A stretch of DNA of 17,859 bases, from assembly GCA_910586555.1 (NCBI GenBank), contig CAJUJY010000069.1:1-17859 (forward strand), given 5' to 3'. A program made the position numbers and the translations under genes. The stretch is from an uncultured Lachnospiraceae bacterium. Its GTDB lineage: Bacteria; Bacillota; Clostridia; Lachnospirales; Lachnospiraceae. Below are positions 7,841 to 14,891 of this stretch, one piece after another. Under the pieces are notes generated by a model. The model worked only from the letters and a program-made list of their open reading frames with translations. It ran no database searches and was not told where the DNA came from. Positions within the stretch are counted from its first letter, which is position 1. Each line of letters begins with the position of its first letter.

Positions 7841-8479
7841 CTACATCATCTGTTCCAGTTTTAAAATTGCATCTGAAATCCCGCCTGTACTCTGGAAAAT
7901 CCCTTTGTCTACGGCTTCCTGCCCTACAAGTATTGTACCAAGGTCACGTGTAAGTATTCCTGGTGCAACCATCCATTTTTCTATATCTTCTTTAGAAGCA
8001 TCTGAGTGTCTGGAAATAAATGTTGTAATCCTTTCCTGGATAAGTTTGAAATATTCATAAGTCTGTGGAGCGCCAAGAACCATACCACTAAGCCTTACAG
8101 GGTGTATTATAACCGTTGCTGATGGTGCAATAAATGTATAATCCGCAGCAACTGAAAGAGGTACGCCGATAGAATGGCTGTCACCCATAACAAGCGCAAC
8201 TGTAGGCTTTGACATAGAAGCAATAAGTTCTGCAAGTGCAAGGCCACAGGAAACATCACCGCCTATTGTATTAATCATAAAAAGTATTCCATGGACAGAA
8301 GTATCATGTTCAAGGGAAGCAAGCAGCGGCAGCATATGTTCGTATTTTGTAGTTTTCGTATTATTTCCTGCACATTCATGTCCTTCTATTTCACCTATAA
8401 TTGATATAAGCTGGATATTTTTTCCAGTTTCAGCATTTTCAAGCCTTTTACAGCCAAATTCCTTAATGTCATCTTCCAT
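7841..8479 (-). CDS. TepA-like ClpP-family serine protease
   Basis: A cytoplasmic ClpP/crotonase-fold serine protease, closest in character to the TepA (YmfB) translocation-enhancing group rather than true ClpP. Residues 65-75 (ILFMINTIGGD) form the conserved substrate-binding edge. The presumed nucleophile is S103 in GDSHSIGVPLSVAADY, the base is H126 in VIIHPVR, and the acid is D179 in LTRDLGTILVGQEAVDKGIF. All three align with ClpP Ser, His and Asp, so it should be active. The 212-residue length fits. The ATG at 8479 follows a GGAGGT site (complement of 8491-8496). It stands alone, convergent with the kinase gene. Substrates are unknown; in Bacillus the relative affects secretion and spore proteins. 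Confidence 0.88.
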   Translation of the reverse strand: MEDDIKEFGCKRLENAETGKNIQLISIIGEIEGHECAGNNTKTTKYEHMLPLLASLEHDTSVHGILFMINTIGGDVSCGLALAELIASMSKPTVALVMGDSHSIGVPLSVAADYTFIAPSATVIIHPVRLSGMVLGAPQTYEYFKLIQERITTFISRHSDASKEDIEKWMVAPGILTRDLGTILVGQEAVDKGIFQSTGGISDAILKLEQMM

Positions 8480-8501
8480 AATAATACAGTACCTCCATTA
8501 A

Positions 8502-8530
8502 ATTATTAATAAAAAGTTTTTATTAATAAT
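8502..8530. repeat. perfect 14-bp inverted repeat upstream of the protease gene
   Basis: ATTATTAATAAAAA (8502-8515) and TTTTTATTAATAAT (8517-8530) around a single G. It sits six bases upstream of the protease ribosome site on the minus strand, so it may be an operator or a leader hairpin. Its pure A/T content lowers its information. Confidence 0.45.
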
Positions 8531-8700
8531 GTTCCTGTTATAAATAAGAATTATGCATACCAGTTTATAAAATACCAGGCTGCTTTATTTTTTCATAGGA
8601 AATTATCCCATACATAGCCCCTCCAAGCAGCAGGTTCATAAATATTTTTTAAACTATTCCTTTCTTTCACCTGGTTTTACAAGTCCCTGCTTTACAAGTC
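8531..8700. other. intergenic stretch with possible minus-strand coding scraps
   Basis: No complete gene. On the minus strand a 24-codon frame (8639-8565) reads MNLLLGGAMYGIISYEK and ends PGIL, and just upstream another frame reads RLVKQGLVKPGERKE to a stop. Both look like debris of lost genes, but no family is recognisable. Confidence 0.25.
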
Positions 8701-8729
8701 TTGATTTTATAAATATAGCATGTTATAAT
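8701..8729 (+). promoter_or_regulatory. promoter of the TetR-type pseudogene
   Basis: TTGATT (8701-8706), 17 bases, TATAAT (8724-8729). The -10 is perfect. It still points into the dead regulator gene and possibly onward to the ADP-ribosylglycohydrolase. Confidence 0.6.
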
Positions 8730-8821
8730 ACTGCTGAAACAAATATATCAGCGGTGCAACTGTATCGACGTATAATTATAAATTATACAAGCACTTTTTC
8801 CATTGCCAAGGGAGGGAAAAA

Positions 8822-9143
8822 ATGAAACAAATCCCTAAAAATATAAGCAGTTTATGCAGTGGTGCAGGTGTTGGAAGGGCATCTTTTTACCACAATTTTA
8901 AAAGCAAATAGGATATCCTTAAAATGTATATAAATAAATTATTTTATGGATTTGTAAATGATGCTGCCAGCCAGAATGACCAGCCGTTAAATGTGATGGT
9001 TAAATTGCTGTTTACGCATTTTGAAGAACACAAAGACATCCGTTGTCTATACCCTGTATGGCTGGATTGAATTATGGTTTCAAAGAGGAATGGAAGAATC
9101 CGCAGAAGAGCTGTCAGATCTTTTTAAAGCCCATGGGCTTTAA
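8822..9143 (+). pseudogene. TetR/AcrR-family regulator, decayed by deletions and a stop
   Basis: The ATG at 8822 follows GGGAGGG. The frame reads through a TetR recognition helix (CSGAGVGRASFYHNFKSK), then hits TAG at 8909. The same frame resumes with DILKMYINKLFYGFV up to about KDIRC. Another frame then begins at YTLYGWIELWFQRGMEES and runs to AEELSDLFKAHGL and TAA (9143). The YTLYGWIExWFxRGM ending is typical of the C-terminus of this subfamily. Against an intact relative (about 180-200 residues), the first helix and a block before YTLYGWI are missing. The damage therefore comprises at least a nonsense codon, an N-terminal loss and an out-of-frame internal deletion. It probably once repressed an adjacent gene. 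Confidence 0.75.
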
Positions 9144-9145
9144 AA
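9122..9145. repeat. 24-bp perfect palindrome at the end of the TetR pseudogene
   Basis: TTTTAAAGCCCATGGGCTTTAAAA is perfectly self-complementary and overlaps the last codons and stop. With T-rich ends it may work as a terminator, but the loop would have to form from the centre of the stem. Confidence 0.45.
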
Positions 9146-9252
9146 CTATATTTATTACAGGTTATAAAAATGGTTTATATTTTAAAGCAGGACAGAAATA
9201 TTTGTGTCCAGGCTGTATTATTTTTACATATAAAAAGAAACGGGGGATTATA

Positions 9253-10179
9253 ATGGATATATCTTTAAGGCTAAAGGGAGGGCTGTATGGAATGTTAGCA
9301 GGTGATGCACTTGGTGTACCATACGAATTTCATGATGCTAATGAAATTCCTTCATATAATGAAATTGAAATGGTGCCGCCTTCTGGATTTTACAGGTCAC
9401 ATGCAGGTATTAAGCCTGGCACATGGTCAGATGATGGTGCACAGGCGCTCTGCCTGCTTGAAAGCCTGGTAACTTGCAGGGGTTTTAACCTGGAAGACTT
9501 TTCAGGCAGGCTTTTAGCATGGTATGAAGAGGGGAAATGGGCTGTAAATGGGATTGTATTTGATGTTGGAATACAGACAGGTGAGGCACTTATGGCTTAC
9601 AGGGCAGGGCTTGAGCCAGAAAAATGCGGCCTTTTGCGCCCTGATGGTAAAGGCAATGGTGCACTTATGAGGGTTCTTCCCCTTGCGCTCTGGCATAAGG
9701 GTACAGATAAAGAACTTATTAAAGATGCACACAGGCAATGCCTGGTTACACATGGCCATATATGCAACCAGGTTTGCTGTGCCCTGTACTGCCTTGTTGC
9801 ACGTTTCCTGTTAAAAGGGCTTTGTTTTAAAGATGCACTTTCTAATGGCTTGGATGTTTTAAATGATATATATAATAATATGCCAGAATATAAACAAGAA
9901 CTGGAATGGAGCATACGGCCAGGCAGTGCCTGGGAAGGCAGTGGCGGGGGATATGTTGTGGACTGTCTAAAAAGTGCATTTATGGTTATGGGGCGTGCCA
10001 TAAGCTATGAAGATGCCATAAAACAATCTGTCCTGCTTGGAAATGATACAGATACAACAGCATGTGTTACAGGAGGGCTTGCAGGGATTTTATATGGGTT
10101 TAATGGCATACCAGAACGCTGGTATAATGCGCTTGAAGGGAAAGAAGATGTAGAAATGCTTGCCAGTAATATAAACTAA
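9253..10179 (+). CDS. ADP-ribosylglycohydrolase family protein (DraG/ARH fold)
   Basis: Predicted hydrolase that removes ADP-ribose from proteins, nucleic acids or small molecules using two Mg ions. Counting from the ATG at 9253, the motifs are AGDALG at 16-21, the metal-binding WSDDGAQ at 58-64, GNGALMRVLPLAL at 134-146, a His pair near 157-159 and GNDTDTTACVTGGLAGILYG from 253, with D255 and D257 as metal ligands. The set is complete, so it is likely active. The 308-residue length is normal. The frame is open back to 9043, but that upstream part overlaps the TetR debris; GGGGG a few bases before 9253 decides the start. No ADP-ribosyltransferase partner is in view, so it is not a visible toxin-antitoxin pair. 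The substrate is unknown. Confidence 0.9.
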   Translation: MDISLRLKGGLYGMLAGDALGVPYEFHDANEIPSYNEIEMVPPSGFYRSHAGIKPGTWSDDGAQALCLLESLVTCRGFNLEDFSGRLLAWYEEGKWAVNGIVFDVGIQTGEALMAYRAGLEPEKCGLLRPDGKGNGALMRVLPLALWHKGTDKELIKDAHRQCLVTHGHICNQVCCALYCLVARFLLKGLCFKDALSNGLDVLNDIYNNMPEYKQELEWSIRPGSAWEGSGGGYVVDCLKSAFMVMGRAISYEDAIKQSVLLGNDTDTTACVTGGLAGILYGFNGIPERWYNALEGKEDVEMLASNIN

Positions 10180-10440
10180 CTGTTCTTAGTCTTTACTTTC
10201 ACTGGAATAATAGTTATAATAGATAAATATATTATATCAGTTTTTCAAACTTTTTCAAATTGCCACAAACACATATAAAACCAATGTTTTTAGCAGATTG
10301 TTATTTCCAAATTCTTTCAAATTTTGATATGTTTTGATGGCAAAATGTCGTAAAAGTGTCGTAAAAATTTAAAAGAGCCTGGTACATTAAAACAGAGGCA
10401 TACCAGATATAAGCAGTCTGGCATACCCATTTAGTTTTAA
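10180..10440. other. intergenic boundary region, no gene seen
   Basis: There is no convincing ORF. It contains close direct repeats: TTTTTCAAA twice near 10240-10260, GTCGTAAAA twice near 10347-10366, and GGCATACC twice near 10397-10426, the last pair with a short CCAGA/TCTGG stem. On the minus strand TTGAAA and TATAAT at 16-base spacing (about 10225-10256) could be a promoter. Clustered short repeats at the end of a phage module fit an old attachment or integrase end, but no att core is shown. Confidence 0.35.
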
Positions 10441-10524
10441 CTATTTCCCACTAAAATCCCCGAAAGCATCACCGCCATAAATAATTTTTACACCTTCTTT
10501 CTGGATATATGTAAATATACTTTT
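10441..10524 (-). pseudogene. in-frame C-terminal continuation of the GT8 gene after a stop
   Basis: Directly after the TAA at 10525-10527 the same frame stays open for 27 codons: KSIFTYIQKEGVKIIYGGDA, then FGDFSGK and TAG at 10441. The composition is that of real protein. The simplest explanation is that the glycosyltransferase once ended at 10441 and lost its tail to a single nonsense change, for example GAA to TAA. Confidence 0.5.
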
Positions 10525-11346
10525 TTAAAATCCATCTTTTATGCCAAAGTTAATTGTATCAATTAATTCCACACCTTTTTTTACATAATCCAGGAAAGGG
10601 TAACGCCTGTAGAAAACAGTACGCCCTTCATCACTGTATATTTTTGGTGAAAGTTTGTTAGTGAAATGGAGTACCAGTGGTTTGTATGCACAAAATTCAA
10701 GTTCATAAAGGTAGCTGTATGTTTCAGGGAGTGGGCCTGGTTTTCCTGCGTCCCTTAAAGCGTCCTGGTCAGGGTACTGGTATAAATTTTTATGTATGTT
10801 TTCCCTTGCCCTTTTAAGGAAACCATCTTCCCTGATGCGTTTTAAGTCCATAAGCATGACCCCGCTTACCATTTCACCTTCATAGCCACATGCACCAGGG
10901 CATACATAGGCATAATAATCTTTCCCATATTTAAGGAAATCCATTATGCCTGATATATCACCCTGGACTGCCGTATCACAGTCCAGGTAAAGTACATGGT
11001 TAATATCTGGCAGTGCAATATCAGCAAGAAGCCTTAGTGCTGCATACGGGGTAAAAGGTGATGTTTCATTGGCATTGCCTGCCAGGTATTCCATATACAT
11101 GTCTTTCATGTCAATAAATGTAATTTTAGATGTGTTGTCAAGGTATGACACAGTTTTCTTTAATTTATTTTTGTGCCATCTGTCCAGCCCGCAAAAAACC
11201 ATAACCTGCCCGTCACCTGTATCAATTTCAATATCCATTGTAAATATATACCAGTTAATCCCTTTGTTGTGTGTAAGGGTTGAATATATGGCAAGTTCCA
11301 TTCCAGGGTATACATGGCCATTCCCGCTCATAAGTATGTTCATCAT
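10525..11346 (-). CDS. glycosyltransferase family 8-like protein
   Basis: Predicted retaining glycosyltransferase using a nucleotide-sugar donor and Mn. The fold starts with MNILMSGNGHVYPGMELAIYS. The metal-binding DxD is D122-C-D124 in VLYLDCDTAVQGD. YPDQDAL at 191-197 and LHFTNKLSPK near 226-235 (H227, the second metal/phosphate motif) complete the GT8 pattern. It has 273 residues; the family is usually 270-350, and an in-frame continuation after its stop (10441-10524) suggests 3' truncation. GGGAGGT lies nine bases before the ATG. The start overlaps the stop of the upstream gene as ATGA, so the two are translationally coupled. The acceptor is unknown; phage fibre, a modified peptide or cell-surface glycan are possible. 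Confidence 0.8.
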   Translation of the reverse strand: MMNILMSGNGHVYPGMELAIYSTLTHNKGINWYIFTMDIEIDTGDGQVMVFCGLDRWHKNKLKKTVSYLDNTSKITFIDMKDMYMEYLAGNANETSPFTPYAALRLLADIALPDINHVLYLDCDTAVQGDISGIMDFLKYGKDYYAYVCPGACGYEGEMVSGVMLMDLKRIREDGFLKRARENIHKNLYQYPDQDALRDAGKPGPLPETYSYLYELEFCAYKPLVLHFTNKLSPKIYSDEGRTVFYRRYPFLDYVKKGVELIDTINFGIKDGF

Positions 11347-11966
11347 TTACTTGGTACCTCCCTGTATATGCTGCATAGCAGTTCATATAAATGGTGGTAT
11401 TTATAAGGTACCCATTGTGGGGACAGGCATAAGAAAACCATATCAAAACCATTTCCAAAGTTTACAATATCCTTTTTTCCTGATATTTTAATCTTTGCTT
11501 TGCCATTATATATATCTGAATTAGGTGCTTTAATCCAGTGGCAGTTTTCCAGCTTGTCCGTAAAATATAAATAACCAAGCCAGTCAGAACAGTTATACTG
11601 TCCAAAATCCTTTATTTCTGCAATGTCTTCTTCCCTGTAATACATGTCGTGGTGGAAATCTATATTGGTTATATCAAATTTAGTGGAAGGGTAGTTTTTG
11701 TCTTTTTTCAGGATATCCACAATTTCCTCATGGTCTGTTACAGGAATAAATGCAGCTTTATTTATTACATTTTTTAATATAAGGCCTGCAATTAATTTTA
11801 AAGCATCTGCATCATAACATAAATACTGGTCTATTTCTAAAAGCTGCTCTAAACGTTCCCAGATAACAGCCTGGTTTTCAGATCCAGAAACATGGCTGTT
11901 GTAAAGTTTTATGCATGGGTACATTATGTAGTCAAAATCAATTGATAAAATTTTTAAAGTTTCCAT
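11343..11966 (-). CDS. UPF0489-like protein (ureohydrolase-type DxHxD motif)
   Basis: 207 residues from the ATG at 11966. I prefer this to the ATG at 11978 because GAGG lies six bases before it, while the upstream ATG has no ribosome site. The N-terminus METLKILSIDFDYIMYP, the central NIDFHHDMYY (D103-x-H105-x-D107) and the C-terminal FDMVFLCLSPQWVPYKYHHL follow the UPF0489 pattern. The DxHxD element is like the Mn-binding motif of arginases. Some UPF0489-type enzymes are, from general knowledge, peptide arginases that turn Arg to Orn in ribosomal peptides; I cannot tell whether this one acts so. It lies between a SPASM protein and a GT8 enzyme, overlapping the latter by four bases. Confidence 0.6.
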   Translation of the reverse strand: METLKILSIDFDYIMYPCIKLYNSHVSGSENQAVIWERLEQLLEIDQYLCYDADALKLIAGLILKNVINKAAFIPVTDHEEIVDILKKDKNYPSTKFDITNIDFHHDMYYREEDIAEIKDFGQYNCSDWLGYLYFTDKLENCHWIKAPNSDIYNGKAKIKISGKKDIVNFGNGFDMVFLCLSPQWVPYKYHHLYELLCSIYREVPSK

Positions 11967-11994
11967 ATACTGCCTCATTTCTGTAAAATATTAT

Positions 11995-12648
11995 TTATCC
12001 TGCATCTGCAAAGCCAAGACAGCCACCCTGGCATTGTAAAAGTTTATGTTTTTCACATGTAGTACATTTCCCTGTGCAGTTAGCCTGTACTTTTGGATAT
12101 GTTTTCTTTAGCATCAGGTATCTTTCAAGTCCAAAAATATCATGGAAGCTTCTTATATCCACAGGGTCATATGCGCCAAAACATGCAGTTGCTTTAAAAT
12201 CAGGGGTAATATCAATGACAGGGCTGCAAAAGTCCTGGTATAAATTATCACATATGTTTTCCACTGTTTCACGTTCTCCAGTATTAAAATAACACATTGG
12301 TATATGCCCGCAGTCCATACCAAGACGGCAATTATGTCTTGCTGCGTCTTTACAGAAACTAAGGAACAAAGGTTTCATCATAAGGTAATAGCCTTCTTTG
12401 TCTTTACGCCATTCCTCATAACATGCAGCAGGTGAAACAACAGAACAGCGTATATGGTTTAGCCTGTACCTGTCCACAATATCCCATATGTAGCTGTAGT
12501 CCTTGCAGCCAGGGTGTATATTACATCCACATGATGCTTTCCTGTCAAACCAGCTCAAGTCATAAAGATGGTCTAAGGTTTTTCTTTGTTTCTGGTAAAC
12601 TTCCGCTGGCTGGTATTCTGGTGCATTGCAGTTTATTAAAAGCCCCAT
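11995..12648 (-). pseudogene. radical SAM/SPASM protein, N-terminal half missing
   Basis: 217 residues with 17 cysteines. The end has a SPASM-type auxiliary cluster: C113 and C119 (CGHIPMC), C141, C156 in PDFKATACF, C191-x3-C195-x2-C198 and CQGGC (206-210). Such domains bind extra iron-sulfur clusters in peptide-modifying radical SAM enzymes. The SAM-binding CxxxCxxC and its upstream barrel strands are absent; C40/C42/C48 do not fit. Family members are about 350-450 residues. The first residues LLINCNAPEYQP read like a mid-barrel strand, and the start has no good ribosome site and overlaps the previous gene by 13 bases. So it looks like the 3' half of a gene fused by deletion to the tail gene, and probably cannot do SAM chemistry. 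Confidence 0.7.
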
Positions 12649-13139
12649 CCTGTCTTTACTTTTAAATGGCTGTTTAGTGGTGAATTTTCATCTACAAGTG
12701 GGAAATGTTTTATGCTGTTATTTACACCAGCCTCCATTATTTCTATGTCTGGACTGTTTATCTGGTCAAAAGCAGGGTAGTGGGAGATAGAATTTCCATC
12801 ATATGTCCCTAAGTATGCTGTTATTTTGTTTTTAAATATAATTGAAAATGTACTGCTGCATTCTTTCCCCTCTAATTCCTTGTTTTTAAAGTAAACCATT
12901 ACCCTGTAATAAAGTTCATGTATATCAATGCCTGTAATATTATATATTTCCCTTAAATCAAAAGATGTATCCGTGGAACTGTTTATGCCAAGGGTTGACC
13001 AGTCTGCTGCTTGCTTAAGTTTATACATTATTTCATATGCATACTGTCCTGTTATATCACTTTCCCATTTTAAAATGTAAGTAGTGCTGTCTTCTAAATC
13101 TGCATATACAGAGCCAGGCTGTAAAATATTTACTGCCAG
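12636..13139 (-). CDS. phage tail-region protein with FN3-like domain, start codon CTG or lost
   Basis: The frame is open from 13181, and GGGAGG (complement of 13149-13154) sits nine bases before a CTG at 13139. That gives (M)AVNILQPGSVYADLEDSTTY. This is the ideal place for a start, but the codon is CTG, not ATG, GTG or TTG. The next ATG (13028) has no ribosome site and would delete the first strands of a domain that looks like FN3 (YILKWESDITGQYAYEIMYK, WSTLGINSST). The C-terminal half is unassigned and ends HLKVKTGWGF, overlapping the SPASM ORF, so its 3' end was probably replaced by the same deletion. Predicted length is 167 residues. It is likely poorly expressed. Confidence 0.55.
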   Translation of the reverse strand: MAVNILQPGSVYADLEDSTTYILKWESDITGQYAYEIMYKLKQAADWSTLGINSSTDTSFDLREIYNITGIDIHELYYRVMVYFKNKELEGKECSSTFSIIFKNKITAYLGTYDGNSISHYPAFDQINSPDIEIMEAGVNNSIKHFPLVDENSPLNSHLKVKTGWGF

Positions 13140-13187
13140 GTATATGCACCTCCCTTCTGTAATGGTATAATACCAGGATTTTTATTA

Positions 13188-14561
13188 TTAATTTTTATGT
13201 AATACCCTGAAACAGCAGACAGGGAAATTTCCAGGGTTTTCAAGTGGTACTGTGCCATCAGTTGTCCATGGTGCAAAAGTTTCTGATGATTTCAGGGTCC
13301 CGTTTATGTTTAAATTATAAGTCCTGCCATTATGCCTCTGGAAACCGCTGGAAATATCTATTGGGATTATAACAGTAGTACCACCTGTACTGCTGTCACC
13401 CCATTTTATCCCGTCTGGTGATGTATATGTTTCAAATGTACTGCTGTTTACAGATATATAAAATGTACCATTATAAATAATCCCAGGAAATACTGGAAAA
13501 CCAATGCCTGATGCCTCATTCCAGGTGCTTCCATTTATGGAATATAGGATTTTGCTTCCCCCTCCCAGGACTTGTGCAGCAAAAAGGAAATACATATTGT
13601 TTATATATTGTATTTTCTCAAATACAAACAGGGAAGTATTGTATTTCTGCAATGCAGTTTTCCATGTTATGCCATTGTTTGAGACCAGCAGTACAGCGGG
13701 GGCAGGTGAATGGTTTGTGGCAGCCCAGCCACATGCATAAAACTTCCCGTTAATATATTTTATATCACGTATATATGTATAAACAGACTGGGTACACTGG
13801 TTCCAGGTATGTTCCCCGTCATCTGAATAATAAAGCTGTGTATCTGCTGCTGTAACAACAGTGTTTCCTCCAAGGACAATCCCGGCAGAGGGATAAACCC
13901 CGCTGCTGCATTCTATGTTTCCACGTTTCTGCCATGAAATGCTGTTATCTTCTGAACAATAGAAACTGCCAGCCTCATCAAAACAGGCAAAAGTACCATC
14001 TTTTACAGTTACATTGCCATCTGTTTCTTCACCAGTGCCGCCGCTTCCAATATTTCCGCCAGTACCACCAGGATTTCCACCACCGTTATTTAAAATCCAC
14101 ATATAACCAGGTTTAGGATTTTTTGGGTTTTTATCCAGGATATCTATTAATGTATTAACAGTTACACTGCCAGAACCGTCATCTGTAATTACAATGTTGT
14201 CACCAGCTTTAATACTGTTTATTGTTTCATTTTTTGCGCCAGAATTTATTGTAATGGTTTTATTTGTTTTGTCATGGCTGATAGTTACATTTTCACCAGC
14301 CTTTATACTGTTAAAAACATCATTCTTTGCATCTGAGCTGATAGTGATGGTTCCTTTGTCATTATCACATGTAACAGAAATATTACTGCCAGCTTTGATG
14401 TTTTCCATTATGTCCTTCCTGGCATCAGAGCTGGTAGTGATTTTTTTGTTTTCAAAATCACGCTCTATAATTATGTTTTCACCTTCAAGGATATCTGCCA
14501 GTACATTATCCCCGCCACATATTACATTTGGGGTTCTGTTTTTGTCTAAATAAATTATCAT
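13188..14561 (-). CDS. phage tail fibre: beta repeats plus Asp-box propeller
   Basis: 457 residues, probably the receptor-binding fibre. Residues 25-148 hold four 31-residue repeats with the beat IKAGxNxxIxxDxxxKTITI at 25, 56, 87 and 118, typical of trimeric fibre shafts. A Gly-rich linker (about 158-180) follows. The rest carries five Asp-box-like motifs (S-x-D/N-G-x-x-W) at 203-210, 246-253, 294-300, 341-347 and 381-387, spaced 35-50 residues apart, which suggests a BNR/sialidase-like beta-propeller head. No sialidase FRIP/RIP motif or catalytic set is seen, so binding rather than cleavage is favoured. The ATG at 14561 has GAGGT upstream and lies 15 bases after the end of the BppU continuation frame. 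The gene itself appears intact. Confidence 0.8.
   Translation of the reverse strand: MIIYLDKNRTPNVICGGDNVLADILEGENIIIERDFENKKITTSSDARKDIMENIKAGSNISVTCDNDKGTITISSDAKNDVFNSIKAGENVTISHDKTNKTITINSGAKNETINSIKAGDNIVITDDGSGSVTVNTLIDILDKNPKNPKPGYMWILNNGGGNPGGTGGNIGSGGTGEETDGNVTVKDGTFACFDEAGSFYCSEDNSISWQKRGNIECSSGVYPSAGIVLGGNTVVTAADTQLYYSDDGEHTWNQCTQSVYTYIRDIKYINGKFYACGWAATNHSPAPAVLLVSNNGITWKTALQKYNTSLFVFEKIQYINNMYFLFAAQVLGGGSKILYSINGSTWNEASGIGFPVFPGIIYNGTFYISVNSSTFETYTSPDGIKWGDSSTGGTTVIIPIDISSGFQRHNGRTYNLNINGTLKSSETFAPWTTDGTVPLENPGNFPVCCFRVLHKN
14118..14489. repeat. four 93-base tandem coding repeats in the fibre gene
   Basis: Units of exactly 31 codons begin with KAG(S/E/D)N (EGEN in the first) and contain TITI(S/N)SxAK. 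They are diverged at base level, so this is a protein repeat rather than a recent duplication. Confidence 0.75.
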
Positions 14562-14576
14562 ACAAAATACCTCATT

Positions 14577-14891
14577 TTAAGTAAGAAGTTTTCCATTGAC
14601 ATATACATTCCCAGACAGGACGATACCACCATTATTGTTCCCAGTTATGCATATTTTTCTGCCAGCAATTTCTACCTTGTCTGTGCCATACAGGTTTGTA
14701 TTTGTTTGTGGAACTATTTCAATGCTGTTATCTGATGTTATAAAGTTCTGGCTGCCTTCACCTGTAAGGAAGTTTTGCCCGCCGCTGTAACTGAATTTCC
14801 ATTGTGCTGTGCCTGTGCTGCTTCCGCCAGGGTTTTCATTAACAGTTTCTTTTAAAACTGCCAGTTCTTTTTCAAGTGTTTCAATTCTTGT
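14577..14891 (-). pseudogene. in-frame C-terminal part of the BppU-like gene beyond a TAA
   Basis: After the TAA at 14892-14894 the same frame stays open for 104 codons to TAA at 14577. It begins TRIETLEKELAVLKETVNE, a coiled coil typical of fibre trimerisation. A beta-rich tail follows (QWKFSYSGGQNFLTGEGSQN through GNVYVNGKLLT). Without it there would be a 330-base gap in an otherwise tightly packed operon; with it the next gene starts 15 bases later. So it is very probably the true end of the upstream gene, cut off by a nonsense change (for example CAA or AAA to TAA) or reached by readthrough. Confidence 0.7.

Noticed and set aside
8565..8639. 24-codon minus-strand ORF (MNLLLGGAMYGIISYEK...)
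   Set aside because: Only GGTGAAAG-like text precedes it, there is no clear ribosome site and no family match; mentioned only as possible debris.
9043..9252. Extended N-terminus of the ADP-ribosylglycohydrolase from ATG 9043
   Set aside because: It overlaps the TetR debris in another frame, has no family match and no ribosome site; GGGGG before 9253 and the family's usual N-terminus fix the start there.
9253..10179. ADP-ribosylation toxin-antitoxin pair
   Set aside because: The hydrolase stands alone; no ADP-ribosyltransferase or small toxin is adjacent.
11966..11978. ATG at 11978 as the UPF0489-like start
   Set aside because: No ribosome site; GAGG at proper distance serves the ATG at 11966, where family-like text begins.
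14118..14489. Regular 93-base repeats as a CRISPR array
   Set aside because: The repeats are coding, adjoin without spacers and are conserved at protein rather than base level.
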